DNA from: Flavobacteriaceae bacterium
Lineage (GTDB): Bacteria > Bacteroidota > Bacteroidia > Flavobacteriales > Flavobacteriaceae
Reading direction: 5' to 3'
DNA: 64,000 nucleotides
Assembly: GCA_030148025.1 (NCBI GenBank)
Contig: JASBUG010000041.1
Location: forward strand, 166,566 to 230,565
Both the position numbers and the translations under genes were made by a program. Positions 9,010-17,764 of the stretch are shown here, piece after piece (position 1 is the first letter of the stretch; the number at the start of each line of letters is the position of its first letter). The notes below the pieces were generated by a model. It was not told the origin of the DNA. It saw only the letters and a list, made by a program, of their open reading frames with translations, and made no database searches.

Positions 9010-10979
9010 CAATCATCAATTTCTTTATCAAATTGTTCTCTGGCTTCCAATTCAATATGCATTTGCGATACACGTTTATCTACTTTTCGTTTAAAGTCGG
9101 TATCAGCAATAGTGGCTACATTATCCAGATAACGTACTACTTCCTGACGACGAATCTCGGAGAAATCCAAGCCTTTCATATTGTCTCGCATCAACTCTTG
9201 TAACATATTGAATTTGGTATCGTAATCCTTTTTAAAATACAGTTCAGGGTTATCAAACCAATCTTTCTCCAGATCAAAATCGGTTAAACGTAATGAGATA
9301 GCAGATTGTATATTCCTAACGTCTCTAGAAGAAAAGAAAGGAAATACTTTCTGCATCTCTTTATAAAGATTTGCATAAAAAAGTTGATGGTTAGTGTTAT
9401 GCTTCTTCTCTATTTTATCGTATATATCGTGAACACGCTCTTCGGTTGGTTTCTCGACATTTTTTAGGATCTCTCCCATATGTTTTGCCAATCCTTGATC
9501 GCTTAAATATTTATAATCCTTTGGATCTTTCATGTTAATAAAATCAGGCATGGTATCCTGAATTTTTCGCCACCATAAATGATCCTGATCTAAAAAGTCA
9601 TGTTCTGTACGCGCTCCATCAATTTTGAATCGTCCTTGAACACGTGAAATAACTGCTTTATCTAATGTTTCTGGTAAATTGGTAAATAACCCAATAGAGC
9701 TATTTCCATAGTTTACCGCATAAGCACCTTCAGTATATCTTAAAAACACTCCTATTACCTCTTTTACACCTGCCGATACACCTTGGGCTGTACGTTCTTG
9801 TAAATTGTTCTCTGCATCATCTATTGGCGCAAATATTAAACGTGTAGGGTCTTGCAATGGTTTCATCCATTCTACCATTTTCTCTGCAGAACCTCCTTGA
9901 AAGGTACTAATCAACGTATCTGGCATTGGGTGGAATAAGAATGGAATATCCAAATTATCACAATGCTCTTTTAATCGTGTGGCAATAGCAGCGATAAGCA
10001 TACTTTTTCCTGTTCCCGGAATTCCATAACCCATAAACACTGGCATAAAGCCTCCAAGTTCTTGAAACGGATTTTTATGAGCATCGAAATCGTAGCTTAA
10101 TAAACGTTCGGTTAAACGTCTCGCAAAGTGTTTTGCATCTCGGTTACCTACAATTTGTTCAAATTGAATTTTATTGAATTCTACACTTTTAGCAGCACCT
10201 GCAAATACATTTTCCCAGCCAGAAACTGCAAAGTCGGAATTCTCTAACTTATATGTTCTATCTAAAATAGTTTCGGTATACTCTAAGGAGTTTTTTCGTA
10301 ACTGGATTTCATCAATTAAGGCTTCAAAATACACTACAGTAAAGTCAACCACATCCTTGTCTGTTAAAACAATTTCAGGATGACTTAAATACTTATCGTA
10401 ATAATACAGACAACAAGAAATTCCTTTTAAAGGTGACATAAATGACACTTCAGGAAGTCCAGCAAACTTATTCTTCATCACGCTTAGATCATCAGAAGCA
10501 TAAGGTTTCAAATTATGTAAAATATTATAAGCTGTTGCAAATAACATGTAAGCTGTAGCTGTATGCATTTTGCTTTCATACTCACGTTTTCCAGAATTAT
10601 CAAGAGTTGATTTTCGCTCACTTAAACTCGATAAACCAGACGCATCATAATAGCTATCTTTTATCCAAATACCAAGTGTAATTCCTTCTTGTACAGCAAA
10701 AAGTGTTTGGTTTAAATGAATTGGAATCGCAACCGAATCTGGAAGCAAACGTTTTTTTAAAGCCAGAATAGTTTTAGAAACAGAAGTGACTTCTGCTCCA
10801 CCATTACCTCCAGTTGCTCTAGATAAGTATAATAAGATAGATTCATCTTTACTGTCCTTATCTTTATTCTTCGCGCGCTGACCTTGTTCCCACTGTATAC
10901 TTTTAATATACGAGGTCGCTTCGTCACGAAGTACATCGAGTTCGTTTTGTTTTATTGGAAATGTTGTGTTATGTTCCAT
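9009..10979 (-). CDS. AAA+ ATPase, core of an uncharacterised cluster
   Basis: This 656-aa protein has an N-terminal region of about 290 residues of unknown type followed by one AAA+ module. The Walker A is GYGIPGTGKSM (about residues 314-324). The Walker B region is RLIFAPIDDAENN (about 380-392), with Asp where most AAA+ proteins have the catalytic Glu. A sensor-1-like 'IGLFTNLPE' and an arginine-finger candidate in 'SRVQGRF' follow (about 430-450). A C-terminal helical region of ~200 residues completes it. No peptidase, helicase or nuclease domain is visible, so it probably remodels or moves a protein partner. It sits between a soluble 351-aa protein and a coupled membrane protein. Confidence 0.9.
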   Translation of the reverse strand: MEHNTTFPIKQNELDVLRDEATSYIKSIQWEQGQRAKNKDKDSKDESILLYLSRATGGNGGAEVTSVSKTILALKKRLLPDSVAIPIHLNQTLFAVQEGITLGIWIKDSYYDASGLSSLSERKSTLDNSGKREYESKMHTATAYMLFATAYNILHNLKPYASDDLSVMKNKFAGLPEVSFMSPLKGISCCLYYYDKYLSHPEIVLTDKDVVDFTVVYFEALIDEIQLRKNSLEYTETILDRTYKLENSDFAVSGWENVFAGAAKSVEFNKIQFEQIVGNRDAKHFARRLTERLLSYDFDAHKNPFQELGGFMPVFMGYGIPGTGKSMLIAAIATRLKEHCDNLDIPFLFHPMPDTLISTFQGGSAEKMVEWMKPLQDPTRLIFAPIDDAENNLQERTAQGVSAGVKEVIGVFLRYTEGAYAVNYGNSSIGLFTNLPETLDKAVISRVQGRFKIDGARTEHDFLDQDHLWWRKIQDTMPDFINMKDPKDYKYLSDQGLAKHMGEILKNVEKPTEERVHDIYDKIEKKHNTNHQLFYANLYKEMQKVFPFFSSRDVRNIQSAISLRLTDFDLEKDWFDNPELYFKKDYDTKFNMLQELMRDNMKGLDFSEIRRQEVVRYLDNVATIADTDFKRKVDKRVSQMHIELEAREQFDKEIDD

Positions 10980-11012
10980 GTAGTTTAATTAATAATTGAT
11001 GTTCAACAATTA

Positions 11013-12068
11013 TCATATATTATTTAAATCTGCCATTTGAATTGGTGGTTTTGCCAACCTATTCATCATGTCAGGCGTTTTGTTATATAGCATTTGTATA
11101 ATTCTGTGTGGTGCAAATACATAATTTTGCGTTTCTACATCATCCCAATTTTGAAGCACTTGTTTGTTAAAGAAACCGCCTTCTTTAAATTCCCCTTTTG
11201 AATACACTTCATCTACTTTTAAAGAAATAGCGTAAGATTCTAGTGGAATTTCTTTTTTACTAATTCCATCTAAAATAGCGTGTGTTACTTCATTTTCGTC
11301 TTTCGCGAAAATGTTATGAAGTGGTCCAAGATCAATTCGTTTTATACGTTTAGGCCGAAGCTCTGGCAGCTTTCTATCTATAGCATAGGCCATAGTATCG
11401 AGTGCTAGTTCTCTATCGGCCGTTACCTTTAAAATTTCGTAAATCTTATGCTTATAGTCTTCGATCTTCTTTCCTTCATAATCAAAATACATAAAGCAAA
11501 TAAACGGGCGGTTATTGGCTACATCGTAAAAACTCCAGCTTGTCATTAATTCGCCATTGCCAATATAGTTTGCACCAATTATTTTTCCTTGTACAAATCG
11601 GTTAAAAATGTAGCGTTGCTCTACAGAACTGTAATACACTATAGATGCTGCTTGAAATAATTTGCTCTTTTTTATAGGCTGCTTTTTACGCATTAATGTA
11701 TCTAGAAATTCTTCTTTCAACACTTCACGAGGTGTGAGCTTATCTAGATATTCGTTACGTAATGCTAGATCGTTAAACAAATAACGGAACTCTAAATAAT
11801 TTGGGAAACCAGATTCGGTTAGATCAATCTTCATATTATCCTCTTCATCATACATATATTTAATACGCATCGCTTCTATAGAATACAATAACAAGTCGCA
11901 ATATTGCTTAAAAAACACGATCTCCTGCTTATCACAAATTTGTTGCTGTTGTACCTTAACAATAAGCTCCTTTAAGGTAAAGTCTACCATTTTATGATAA
12001 AACACATATTGCTCTTTCGAATCGAGTTCGGCAGAATCTAATGGTGTAACAATGTGATTAATAGACAT
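11013..12068 (-). CDS. Conserved soluble protein upstream of the AAA+ ATPase, unknown function
   Basis: This 351-aa cytoplasmic-type protein has no signal peptide. The N-terminal half is helical; residues about 165-215 look like beta strands ('GELMTSWSFYDVANNRPFICFMYFDYEGK' region) and the C-terminus ends in a helical segment. No known domain recognised. It lies 33 nt upstream of the ATPase on the same strand and is probably cotranscribed. With the coiled-coil protein before it, it makes up the promoter-proximal soluble part of the cluster. Confidence 0.75.
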   Translation of the reverse strand: MSINHIVTPLDSAELDSKEQYVFYHKMVDFTLKELIVKVQQQQICDKQEIVFFKQYCDLLLYSIEAMRIKYMYDEEDNMKIDLTESGFPNYLEFRYLFNDLALRNEYLDKLTPREVLKEEFLDTLMRKKQPIKKSKLFQAASIVYYSSVEQRYIFNRFVQGKIIGANYIGNGELMTSWSFYDVANNRPFICFMYFDYEGKKIEDYKHKIYEILKVTADRELALDTMAYAIDRKLPELRPKRIKRIDLGPLHNIFAKDENEVTHAILDGISKKEIPLESYAISLKVDEVYSKGEFKEGGFFNKQVLQNWDDVETQNYVFAPHRIIQMLYNKTPDMMNRLAKPPIQMADLNNI

Positions 12069-12139
12069 TACTTTTTAATAAGAAATGAGTTAATTATTAT
12101 TAATTTAGAAAAGGAGTGCTTCTAAAAAGTAATTTTCTT

Positions 12140-12227
12140 GTCATTTTGAGCGTAGTCGAAAAATCTCGTTCAGCTAAATACCAACTAGCTAATTTTATTG
12201 AGATTCCTCCACTTCGGTCGGAATGAC
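12140..12227. repeat. Intergenic palindromic repeat, copy 2
   Basis: An 88-bp element has imperfect terminal inverted repeats of about 27 bp. The left end starts GTCATTTTGAGCGTAGTCGA and the right end, read on the other strand, GTCATTCCGACCGAAGTGGA. It contains the reverse complement of the TTCGACTACGCTCA core. It fills the gap between the coiled-coil gene and the 351-aa gene of the AAA+ cluster, so it is probably transcribed as a hairpin in the operon mRNA. Confidence 0.8.
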
Positions 12228-12248
12228 ACCTTTTAGAAATGCCTTGGT

Positions 12249-13589
12249 TTATGATAATAAATCGTCGTCTCCTTCTGGCTTAGGTGATTCACCTCCTCCA
12301 TCATCATCTCCCGTTGATGGATTATTTTCAGCCTTATAATATTCTTCAAAGATCTCTTTCATATCGATACCATAACGATCTGCAAAATTCTTTTGAATTT
12401 CTGCATCCTTATTACGTATTTCCTGTAAAGCTTCAGCATAACTACTATAAACACCTTGCATAACTTTTTCGTGAACTGGAATATTATCCATCATTTCCTG
12501 ACGTGCTCTAGCAGAAGCCGAATGCATTGCAGCAAGAGTTTCACCAATATGCTCATCGGTCTTCACTCCTAAATGCTCTAAAATAGCCGCAAACTCTTGG
12601 TCTGTTCTCGCTTTAAGCGCTACTACATAGCCATCGTAATATTTTAAACGCTCTTCTGTATCACTCTTTAATTTTGCGCGATGTGTTTGTAAATTACTTC
12701 TTAAAGAGGTTAGCACTTTAATTGTTAAGTTGTGCTTATGAACAAAACTATCTTTAGAAGCAGCAAGTGTGGTATAAGCATTCTTTAATCCTTCCAGCTC
12801 TTCCACTTTTTGTTCTAACTCTGTTACTTTACCAACAGCAGTGGCATATTCAGCAGATTGCTTATCTACAATTTCTTCAAGCTCTTGTCTTGCTTGTTTT
12901 AACAAGGCATACTTTTCTTCAAGTAAAGCTTCTACTTCTTTCTTTTTCTCTAGAGCCTTGGTATGGTTTTTTGTTGCCTCTACAATAGCATCTTGAAGTT
13001 TGTCTTCTACTTCCTTAATTTCAAGTTCTCTGTCTTTTAAGCGCTTAACAGCTGCTTGACTTTTAAACGACAACTCTTGGAGAAGTGTTTGTACATCTGC
13101 GCTTTCAATACGTTGCTGGAACATTGCCTTGGCTTTATTATCTGCCTCATCACGTTGTTTTTGAGCAGCCTTTAATTCGTCTTGAGCTTTTCGTATTTTA
13201 CTCTTTCTTCCCCATAGATTATTCCACCATGTATCTGGTTTGTTTTCTGCATCCTCAAGCTCTACTTTAGCACGTTCTAAACGCTTAATAGCATTATCAA
13301 TAATTTTTTGCTCATCTGCATTTAATGACGAAAAATTTTCAAAGATGATACCAACTTCATCTTGATAGTCTGTTAGATCTTTAATAGCATCTAGTAAAGA
13401 TGTACGATCTTTTTCAGCCATATGCACTACATCATCTAATGTTGCATTCAAGATTTTTTGACGCATTTCAGGATCATCTTCCTGCGCTAGTTTCGATTTC
13501 ATGGTATCGATAGCCTTTCCCCAGTTTACATCAACTTTTTCTTGTTTTTCGTTAGAATTGGTTTCTAATAAATCAAAATCATCAGACAT
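12249..13589 (-). CDS. Long coiled-coil protein, first gene of the AAA+ cluster
   Basis: This 446-aa acidic, soluble protein is dominated by helical heptads from about residue 85 to 290, with runs of Lys, Glu, Ala, Leu and Gln. An Asp/Gly-rich tail (about 420-446) follows. A Trp-rich spot 'DTWWNNLWGR' sits near residue 120. Homologues are sometimes misnamed 'microtubule-binding' or 'cell surface' protein; no signal peptide or anchor is present. The arrangement recalls TelA-type toxic-anion-resistance coiled coils, but I could not match the family signature. As the first gene of the run it is likely to be an abundant structural or substrate component. Confidence 0.75.
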   Translation of the reverse strand: MSDDFDLLETNSNEKQEKVDVNWGKAIDTMKSKLAQEDDPEMRQKILNATLDDVVHMAEKDRTSLLDAIKDLTDYQDEVGIIFENFSSLNADEQKIIDNAIKRLERAKVELEDAENKPDTWWNNLWGRKSKIRKAQDELKAAQKQRDEADNKAKAMFQQRIESADVQTLLQELSFKSQAAVKRLKDRELEIKEVEDKLQDAIVEATKNHTKALEKKKEVEALLEEKYALLKQARQELEEIVDKQSAEYATAVGKVTELEQKVEELEGLKNAYTTLAASKDSFVHKHNLTIKVLTSLRSNLQTHRAKLKSDTEERLKYYDGYVVALKARTDQEFAAILEHLGVKTDEHIGETLAAMHSASARARQEMMDNIPVHEKVMQGVYSSYAEALQEIRNKDAEIQKNFADRYGIDMKEIFEEYYKAENNPSTGDDDGGGESPKPEGDDDLLS

Positions 13590-13727
13590 AATGTTTGTAG
13601 AATTAAATGGTTATAAAAAATTTTGGATAAGCAATTTCGTAAAAATGTAGGATTATAAAAACAGAACTGCCTAAAATATTTGTATTATTTTTTTTATAAA
13701 TGTTACAGTACAATTTTAATAAAATGA

Positions 13728-13762
13728 AAAAGCGGTTTTCTAAATTAGAAAACCGCCTTTTT
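13728..13762 (-). terminator. Hairpin terminator after the fadL-like gene
   Basis: A 12-bp perfect stem GCGGTTTTCTAA / TTAGAAAACCGC (13732-13756) is bordered by an A-run on the left that becomes a T-run on the minus strand. It separates the outer-membrane transporter gene from the AAA+ cluster, which must therefore have its own promoter in 13590-13727. Confidence 0.8.
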
Positions 13763-13782
13763 TCAAAAGATTGTCTACTGCG

Positions 13783-15138
13783 TTAATCTTCTTGTTTTTT
13801 ATTAAATGTATAGCTTAAACCAACCATTACCATAGATGTGTTCATATCGTAAGATACCGTTGATCCAGGTATTGCTCCTAATGGGTTTGTAGGTGACACC
13901 ATAGCTGGGTTTAACATTTGTCCTTTTGTAGCATCTCCACTATCTCCATAATGGAACACTCCATCAAGATTTAAGTTGTCATTAACTTTATAGCTTAAGC
14001 CAAACTGGAATGCATTTTTAATAATAGCTGTAGCTGGTACATTAAAGAATGCCACGTCTTCGTTAATTGGATTTGAACTATAGGTATATCCAAAACGTAA
14101 TGGTAGCTTATCAATTCCTTTATATTGTAAACCTGCAGAAACAATTGAAATATTATCCCAACCAAATCCTGCTACAGAAGCTGTTGGCGTCCATCCTGTT
14201 TCTGAGAAACCATCAGTGTTTTCATAATCAACACGTCTAAAATCTAACGCCAGATCAAAGTCTCCTTTTGAATATCCTACACCTAATGATAATATTGCCG
14301 GATAATCCATGTTAAATTTACTTTTTGATTTAGTATTGTCTAGATATTTGTTATCAAATTCGAAATCACCAAAACTTTGTGTCGTTTTATAAGATGCTCC
14401 TAATTTAAGTCCATTACCTGAATCATAAAATACACCAAATTGTGCTCCAAAGCCGATAGCCGAAGCTTTGTCTGTTGATGGATACCCAGCAGCATTAGGA
14501 TTTGCTGTTGGATTAGGCATTAATTCTAATGCAGCATAATCTATATTTGGTTGAATACCAATAGAGAATTTATCTGATAATTCATAGGCATAAGAGAAAC
14601 CAACCTGTAATAACATATAATCTGACTCAATATGTCCAAATCCCATAGCAGCCTGTGGGTAGTTAATTGGATTTGAGTTATTTCCTGGATTAAAGTTTGG
14701 ATTTGTTGGATTGTTTGCTTCCTCTGGAAATGTTACACCGAACCCACTAATACCAAATGCAGACACACCAAAAGTATGCTTACTATTTTCTTTACCCCAA
14801 AGCATTGCCAATGCAGGCATTGGAGATACACCTCTATCATCTTTTGTAACACCGCTTACTGCAGGAGAACCAGGTCCCATCATACCAGCTGGTAAACTAG
14901 AGCTTAGTTCAGGTGATGAAAAGAATAGACCCAAATCAAATTTCAAGATCTTATTATCGAATGTTGAAATTGCTGCTGGGTTCCATTGCATAGCTCCAGA
15001 AATATCTAAAGGCTGTGCTGTTGAAGCTCCACCCATAGACATGTTAACTGCTCCTACACCTTGCATCACGTGCCCCGCTTGAGCATAAATTACTGATGAA
15101 AATAATAATGCAACTAATTTTAAAAGATTGCTTTTCAT
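13783..15138 (-). CDS. Outer-membrane transport protein, FadL/OmpP1/TodX family
   Basis: This 451-aa protein begins with a signal peptide (MKSNLLKLVALLFSSVIYAQ) followed by the FadL-family N-terminal hatch: Gly/Ala-rich 'GAVNMSMGGASTA' and 'AMQWNPAAIS' (the family's Asn-Pro-Ala motif). The rest alternates aromatic-ended beta strands and ends 'MVMVGLSYTF', typical of an outer-membrane barrel. The family takes up long-chain fatty acids or other hydrophobic compounds; the substrate here is unknown. It is monocistronic with its own terminator, and two near-identical 16-bp palindromes lie 150-200 bp upstream, suggesting control by a dimeric regulator. Confidence 0.9.
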   Translation of the reverse strand: MKSNLLKLVALLFSSVIYAQAGHVMQGVGAVNMSMGGASTAQPLDISGAMQWNPAAISTFDNKILKFDLGLFFSSPELSSSLPAGMMGPGSPAVSGVTKDDRGVSPMPALAMLWGKENSKHTFGVSAFGISGFGVTFPEEANNPTNPNFNPGNNSNPINYPQAAMGFGHIESDYMLLQVGFSYAYELSDKFSIGIQPNIDYAALELMPNPTANPNAAGYPSTDKASAIGFGAQFGVFYDSGNGLKLGASYKTTQSFGDFEFDNKYLDNTKSKSKFNMDYPAILSLGVGYSKGDFDLALDFRRVDYENTDGFSETGWTPTASVAGFGWDNISIVSAGLQYKGIDKLPLRFGYTYSSNPINEDVAFFNVPATAIIKNAFQFGLSYKVNDNLNLDGVFHYGDSGDATKGQMLNPAMVSPTNPLGAIPGSTVSYDMNTSMVMVGLSYTFNKKQED

Positions 15139-15286
15139 AATGTTTAGATTTTAGTTAGTAACAATAAATAAGAGAGAAATGATTAAATATTATCTTTCTT
15201 TTTTTATCATGTATGAAAATTAATTCGATTTAAAATTACCATGAAATAGCATCTTAAATCATGATAAAAATCACTTATTCATTTTA

Positions 15287-15336
15287 TGCAACTTAAGTTA
15301 CAAAGAAGTAAATACCTTAATGTAACTTAGGTTACA
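15287..15336. promoter_or_regulatory. Tandem palindromic operator upstream of the fadL-like gene
   Basis: Two related 16-bp palindromes, TGCAACTTAAGTTACA (15287-15302) and TGTAACTTAGGTTACA (15321-15336), lie with centres 34 bp apart, about three helical turns. The half-site is TGTAACtta. They lie in the 377-bp gap between the divergent fadL-like gene and the 78-aa gene, nearer the former in regulatory terms because the latter's promoter is 120 bp further right. The rest of the gap (15139-15515) shows only AT-rich sequence apart from this and the promoter at 15455. Confidence 0.6.
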
Positions 15337-15454
15337 CAAGAAAGTAGTAACGCATTGATTTTTAAATCAAAACAATTAAAAAGGTCATTAATCGCATTCA
15401 AATTTTGAAAACAAAGAATAATTCATTATGAAACGATAAATTATTCATTTTTAG

Positions 15455-15484
15455 TTGATTAGTAAAATAATTGTATTATATTTG
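15455..15484 (+). promoter_or_regulatory. Consensus Bacteroidota promoter
   Basis: TTG (15455-15457), 19 bp, then TATATTTG (15477-15484), an exact match to TTG-N19-TAnnTTTG. The expected start of transcription is near 15490, about 25 nt before ATG 15516. This shows that an apparent TTG start at 15471 lies inside the promoter and is not used. Confidence 0.75.
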
Positions 15485-15515
15485 GCTCGCTATTAACCCC
15501 CAAATCATAGCTTTA

Positions 15516-15752
15516 ATGCTACATATATACTCATATTCAACAAATCTTCATCCCGCTGCTGCTATTGCACAAATTGGCATTGTAACTGTACTTATAGTTA
15601 CGGTAACTTTCTTTTTGATATTATTGATTTTAGGTGTTAGAAAATCCTATAAATTAAAAGCAGAGAATGAACGCTTAAGTGAAAAGCAAATGAATATTCC
15701 AAAAGATGATAATGAGGAAGAGGACTATTCTGAAGGACATTTATACGATTAA
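15516..15752 (+). CDS. Small single-pass membrane protein (78 aa)
   Basis: A short N-terminus (MLHIYSYSTNLHPAAAIAQ) is followed by one hydrophobic helix at about residues 19-41, a basic Arg-Lys patch and an acidic tail rich in Glu and Asp. No domain recognised, but the form is familiar from other flavobacterial genomes. The start is set by the strong promoter at 15455-15484. It stands alone between that promoter and a bidirectional terminator, so it is a compact, probably well-expressed single-gene unit. Confidence 0.7.
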   Translation: MLHIYSYSTNLHPAAAIAQIGIVTVLIVTVTFFLILLILGVRKSYKLKAENERLSEKQMNIPKDDNEEEDYSEGHLYD

Positions 15753-15754
15753 AT

Positions 15755-15786
15755 AAAAAAGCCTGCACAAATGCAGGCTTTTTTAT
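15755..15786. terminator. Bidirectional hairpin terminator
   Basis: Stem AAAAAAGCCTGCA / TGCAGGCTTTTTT with a CAAA loop at 15755-15786. It serves the 78-aa gene (plus) and ettA (minus), which converge here. Confidence 0.9.
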
Positions 15787-15790
15787 TTAT

Positions 15791-17482
15791 CTATCTAATT
15801 AATTTTTTATACTTGATACGTTTCGGCATTAAATCGCCTCCAAGACGTTTTTTCTTATTCTCTTCATAATCACTGAAGCCTCCTTCAAAGAAATATACTT
15901 GCGAATCACCTTCAAAGGCTAAGATATGTGTACAAATTCTATCTAAAAACCATCTATCGTGAGAAATCACAACCGCACATCCTGCAAAATTCTCTAATCC
16001 TTCCTCTAAAGCTCTTAGAGTATTTACATCAAGATCGTTTGTAGGCTCATCCAATAATAATACATTTCCTTCTTCTTTTAAGGTCATCGCCAAATGTAAT
16101 CGGTTACGTTCTCCTCCTGATAAAAGATTTACTTTTTTATTTTGTTCGCTTCCAGAAAAATTAAAACGACTTAAATACGCTCTAGAATTCACCTGGCGGC
16201 CACCCATCATGATAAGTTCTTGCTCATCACTAAAGTTTTGCCAAATGGTTTTATTAGGGTCTATATTAGAGTGGCTTTGATCTACATAAGCGATCTTAGC
16301 AGTTTCACCTACTTTAAATTCTCCTTTATCTTGAGTCTCTTCACCCATTATCATTCTAAAAATTGTGGTTTTACCAGCACCATTAGGACCGATAATTCCA
16401 ACTATTCCCGCTTGTGGTAGCTTGAAGTTTAGATCTTCATAAAGTAATTTATCACCATATGCTTTGCTTACGCCTATAGCTTCAATAACATTGGTTCCTA
16501 AACGTGGTCCGTTAGGAATGTATATTTCAAGTTTTTCATCAAGTTGTTTTTGATCTTGATTCATTAACTTATCGTAATTCTTTAAACGTGCTTTTTGTTT
16601 GGTTTGACGCCCTTTTGCTCCTTGTCTCACCCATTCAAGCTCTCGCTCAAGAGTTTTTTGACGTTTTGAAGCACTTTTACTTTCTTGTGCTAAACGTTTT
16701 GATTTTTGGTCTAACCAAGACGAATAATTTCCTTTCCAAGGAATACCTTCACCTCTATCCAATTCTAAAATCCATCCAGCTACGTTGTCCAAAAAGTATC
16801 TATCGTGAGTAACAGCAATTACGGTTCCTTTGTATTGTGCTAAATGATGCTCTAGCCAATGTACTGATTCAGCATCTAAGTGGTTGGTAGGCTCATCCAG
16901 AAGTAACACATCTGGCTCTTGTAATAGTAAACGACATAAGGCTACTCGACGACGTTCACCACCTGAAAGCACAGCTATTTTTTTATCACCCTCAGGAGTT
17001 CTAAGAGCATCCATAGCAATCTCGAGTTTTGTATCTAATTCCCAAGCATTGGAAGCATCAATCTTATCCTGAAGTTCTGCTTGCTTATCCATAAGCTTTT
17101 GCATCTTATCAGGATCTGAATATACTTCTTCAAGACCAAACATATCGTTAATCTTATTATACTCATCTAAAACCGCTACCGTATCTGCTACACCTTCTTT
17201 TACTACTTCCAGAACTGTTTTATTCTCATCCAACTGTGGTTCCTGCTCTAAATACCCAACAGAGTAATCTTGTGAAAACACCACATCTCCCTGATAATTT
17301 TTATCAACTCCAGCGATAATCTTTAACAGTGTTGATTTTCCAGAACCATTAAGTCCTAAAATTCCAATCTTTGCTCCGTAAAAGAAACTTAAATATATAT
17401 TTTTTAAAACAGGTGTATTGGCACTTTGAAACGTTTTCGTTACACCTGACATTGAAAAGATGATCTTCTTATCGTCACTCAT
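15791..17482 (-). CDS. ettA: Energy-dependent translational throttle protein EttA (ABC-F ATPase)
   Basis: This 563-aa protein has two ABC domains and no membrane part. Domain 1 has Walker A GLNGSGKST, signature LSGGERRR and Walker B LLDEPTNHLD. Domain 2 has GPNGAGKTT, LSGGERNR and LLDEPTNDLD. A linker with the charged 'SKRQKTLERELEWVRQ' region lies between. The basic C-terminus (MPKRIKYKKLIR) and full length match EttA, which binds the ribosomal E site and gates the first elongation step by ATP/ADP ratio. Its ATG overlaps the stop of the upstream 60-aa gene (TAATG), so the two are coupled. Confidence 0.95.
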   Translation of the reverse strand: MSDDKKIIFSMSGVTKTFQSANTPVLKNIYLSFFYGAKIGILGLNGSGKSTLLKIIAGVDKNYQGDVVFSQDYSVGYLEQEPQLDENKTVLEVVKEGVADTVAVLDEYNKINDMFGLEEVYSDPDKMQKLMDKQAELQDKIDASNAWELDTKLEIAMDALRTPEGDKKIAVLSGGERRRVALCRLLLQEPDVLLLDEPTNHLDAESVHWLEHHLAQYKGTVIAVTHDRYFLDNVAGWILELDRGEGIPWKGNYSSWLDQKSKRLAQESKSASKRQKTLERELEWVRQGAKGRQTKQKARLKNYDKLMNQDQKQLDEKLEIYIPNGPRLGTNVIEAIGVSKAYGDKLLYEDLNFKLPQAGIVGIIGPNGAGKTTIFRMIMGEETQDKGEFKVGETAKIAYVDQSHSNIDPNKTIWQNFSDEQELIMMGGRQVNSRAYLSRFNFSGSEQNKKVNLLSGGERNRLHLAMTLKEEGNVLLLDEPTNDLDVNTLRALEEGLENFAGCAVVISHDRWFLDRICTHILAFEGDSQVYFFEGGFSDYEENKKKRLGGDLMPKRIKYKKLIR

Positions 17483-17664
17483 TATACTCTTCCTTTTAAT
17501 GCATTAAAAACCCAAGCAATAGCAAAAAAGCCAATTCCTACAGCTGCAAAGCCCCATCCCGCAACATCATCATATCTAAATGCACCTAATGCTATAAGCG
17601 CTAATCCTACTATAATCATGATCGTGGTAGCCCAAGCTAACACTGTGTTTTTATTCATTGCCAT
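17482..17664 (-). CDS. Small two-helix membrane protein, CAL67264 family
   Basis: This 60-aa protein has two hydrophobic helices at about residues 9-27 and 34-53 separated by a short Gly/Asp turn ('YDDVAGWG'). It matches the small flavobacterial membrane family known as CAL67264. A second Met (17658) two codons in is an equally good start. It overlaps ettA by one base (TAATG), a conserved-looking pairing. Function unknown. Confidence 0.8.
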   Translation of the reverse strand: MAMNKNTVLAWATTIMIIVGLALIALGAFRYDDVAGWGFAAVGIGFFAIAWVFNALKGRV

Positions 17665-17713
17665 ATTATTGTTTGTTAGTTAGTGTAAACGCAAATATCG
17701 GTTTTTTTATACA

Positions 17714-17740
17714 AAAAAAGCATCCTCATGGATGCTTTTT
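17714..17740 (-). terminator. Hairpin terminator of the MarR-pirin operon
   Basis: Stem AAAAAGCATCC / GGATGCTTTTT with a TCAT loop (17715-17740), 25 nt downstream of the last pirin gene on the minus strand. The A-run on the left gives the U-tract of the minus transcript. Confidence 0.85.
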
Positions 17741-17764
17741 AATTATTAATAACATAACTATTTG

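Noticed and set aside
3860..13589. AAA+ cluster as an antiphage defence system
   Set aside because: No nuclease, toxin, nucleotide cyclase or phage-like sensor domain is visible; a housekeeping or envelope role is equally likely.
14711..15082. Plus-strand 123-aa frame opposite the FadL-like gene
   Set aside because: Antisense shadow of a well-supported gene with signal peptide and barrel pattern.
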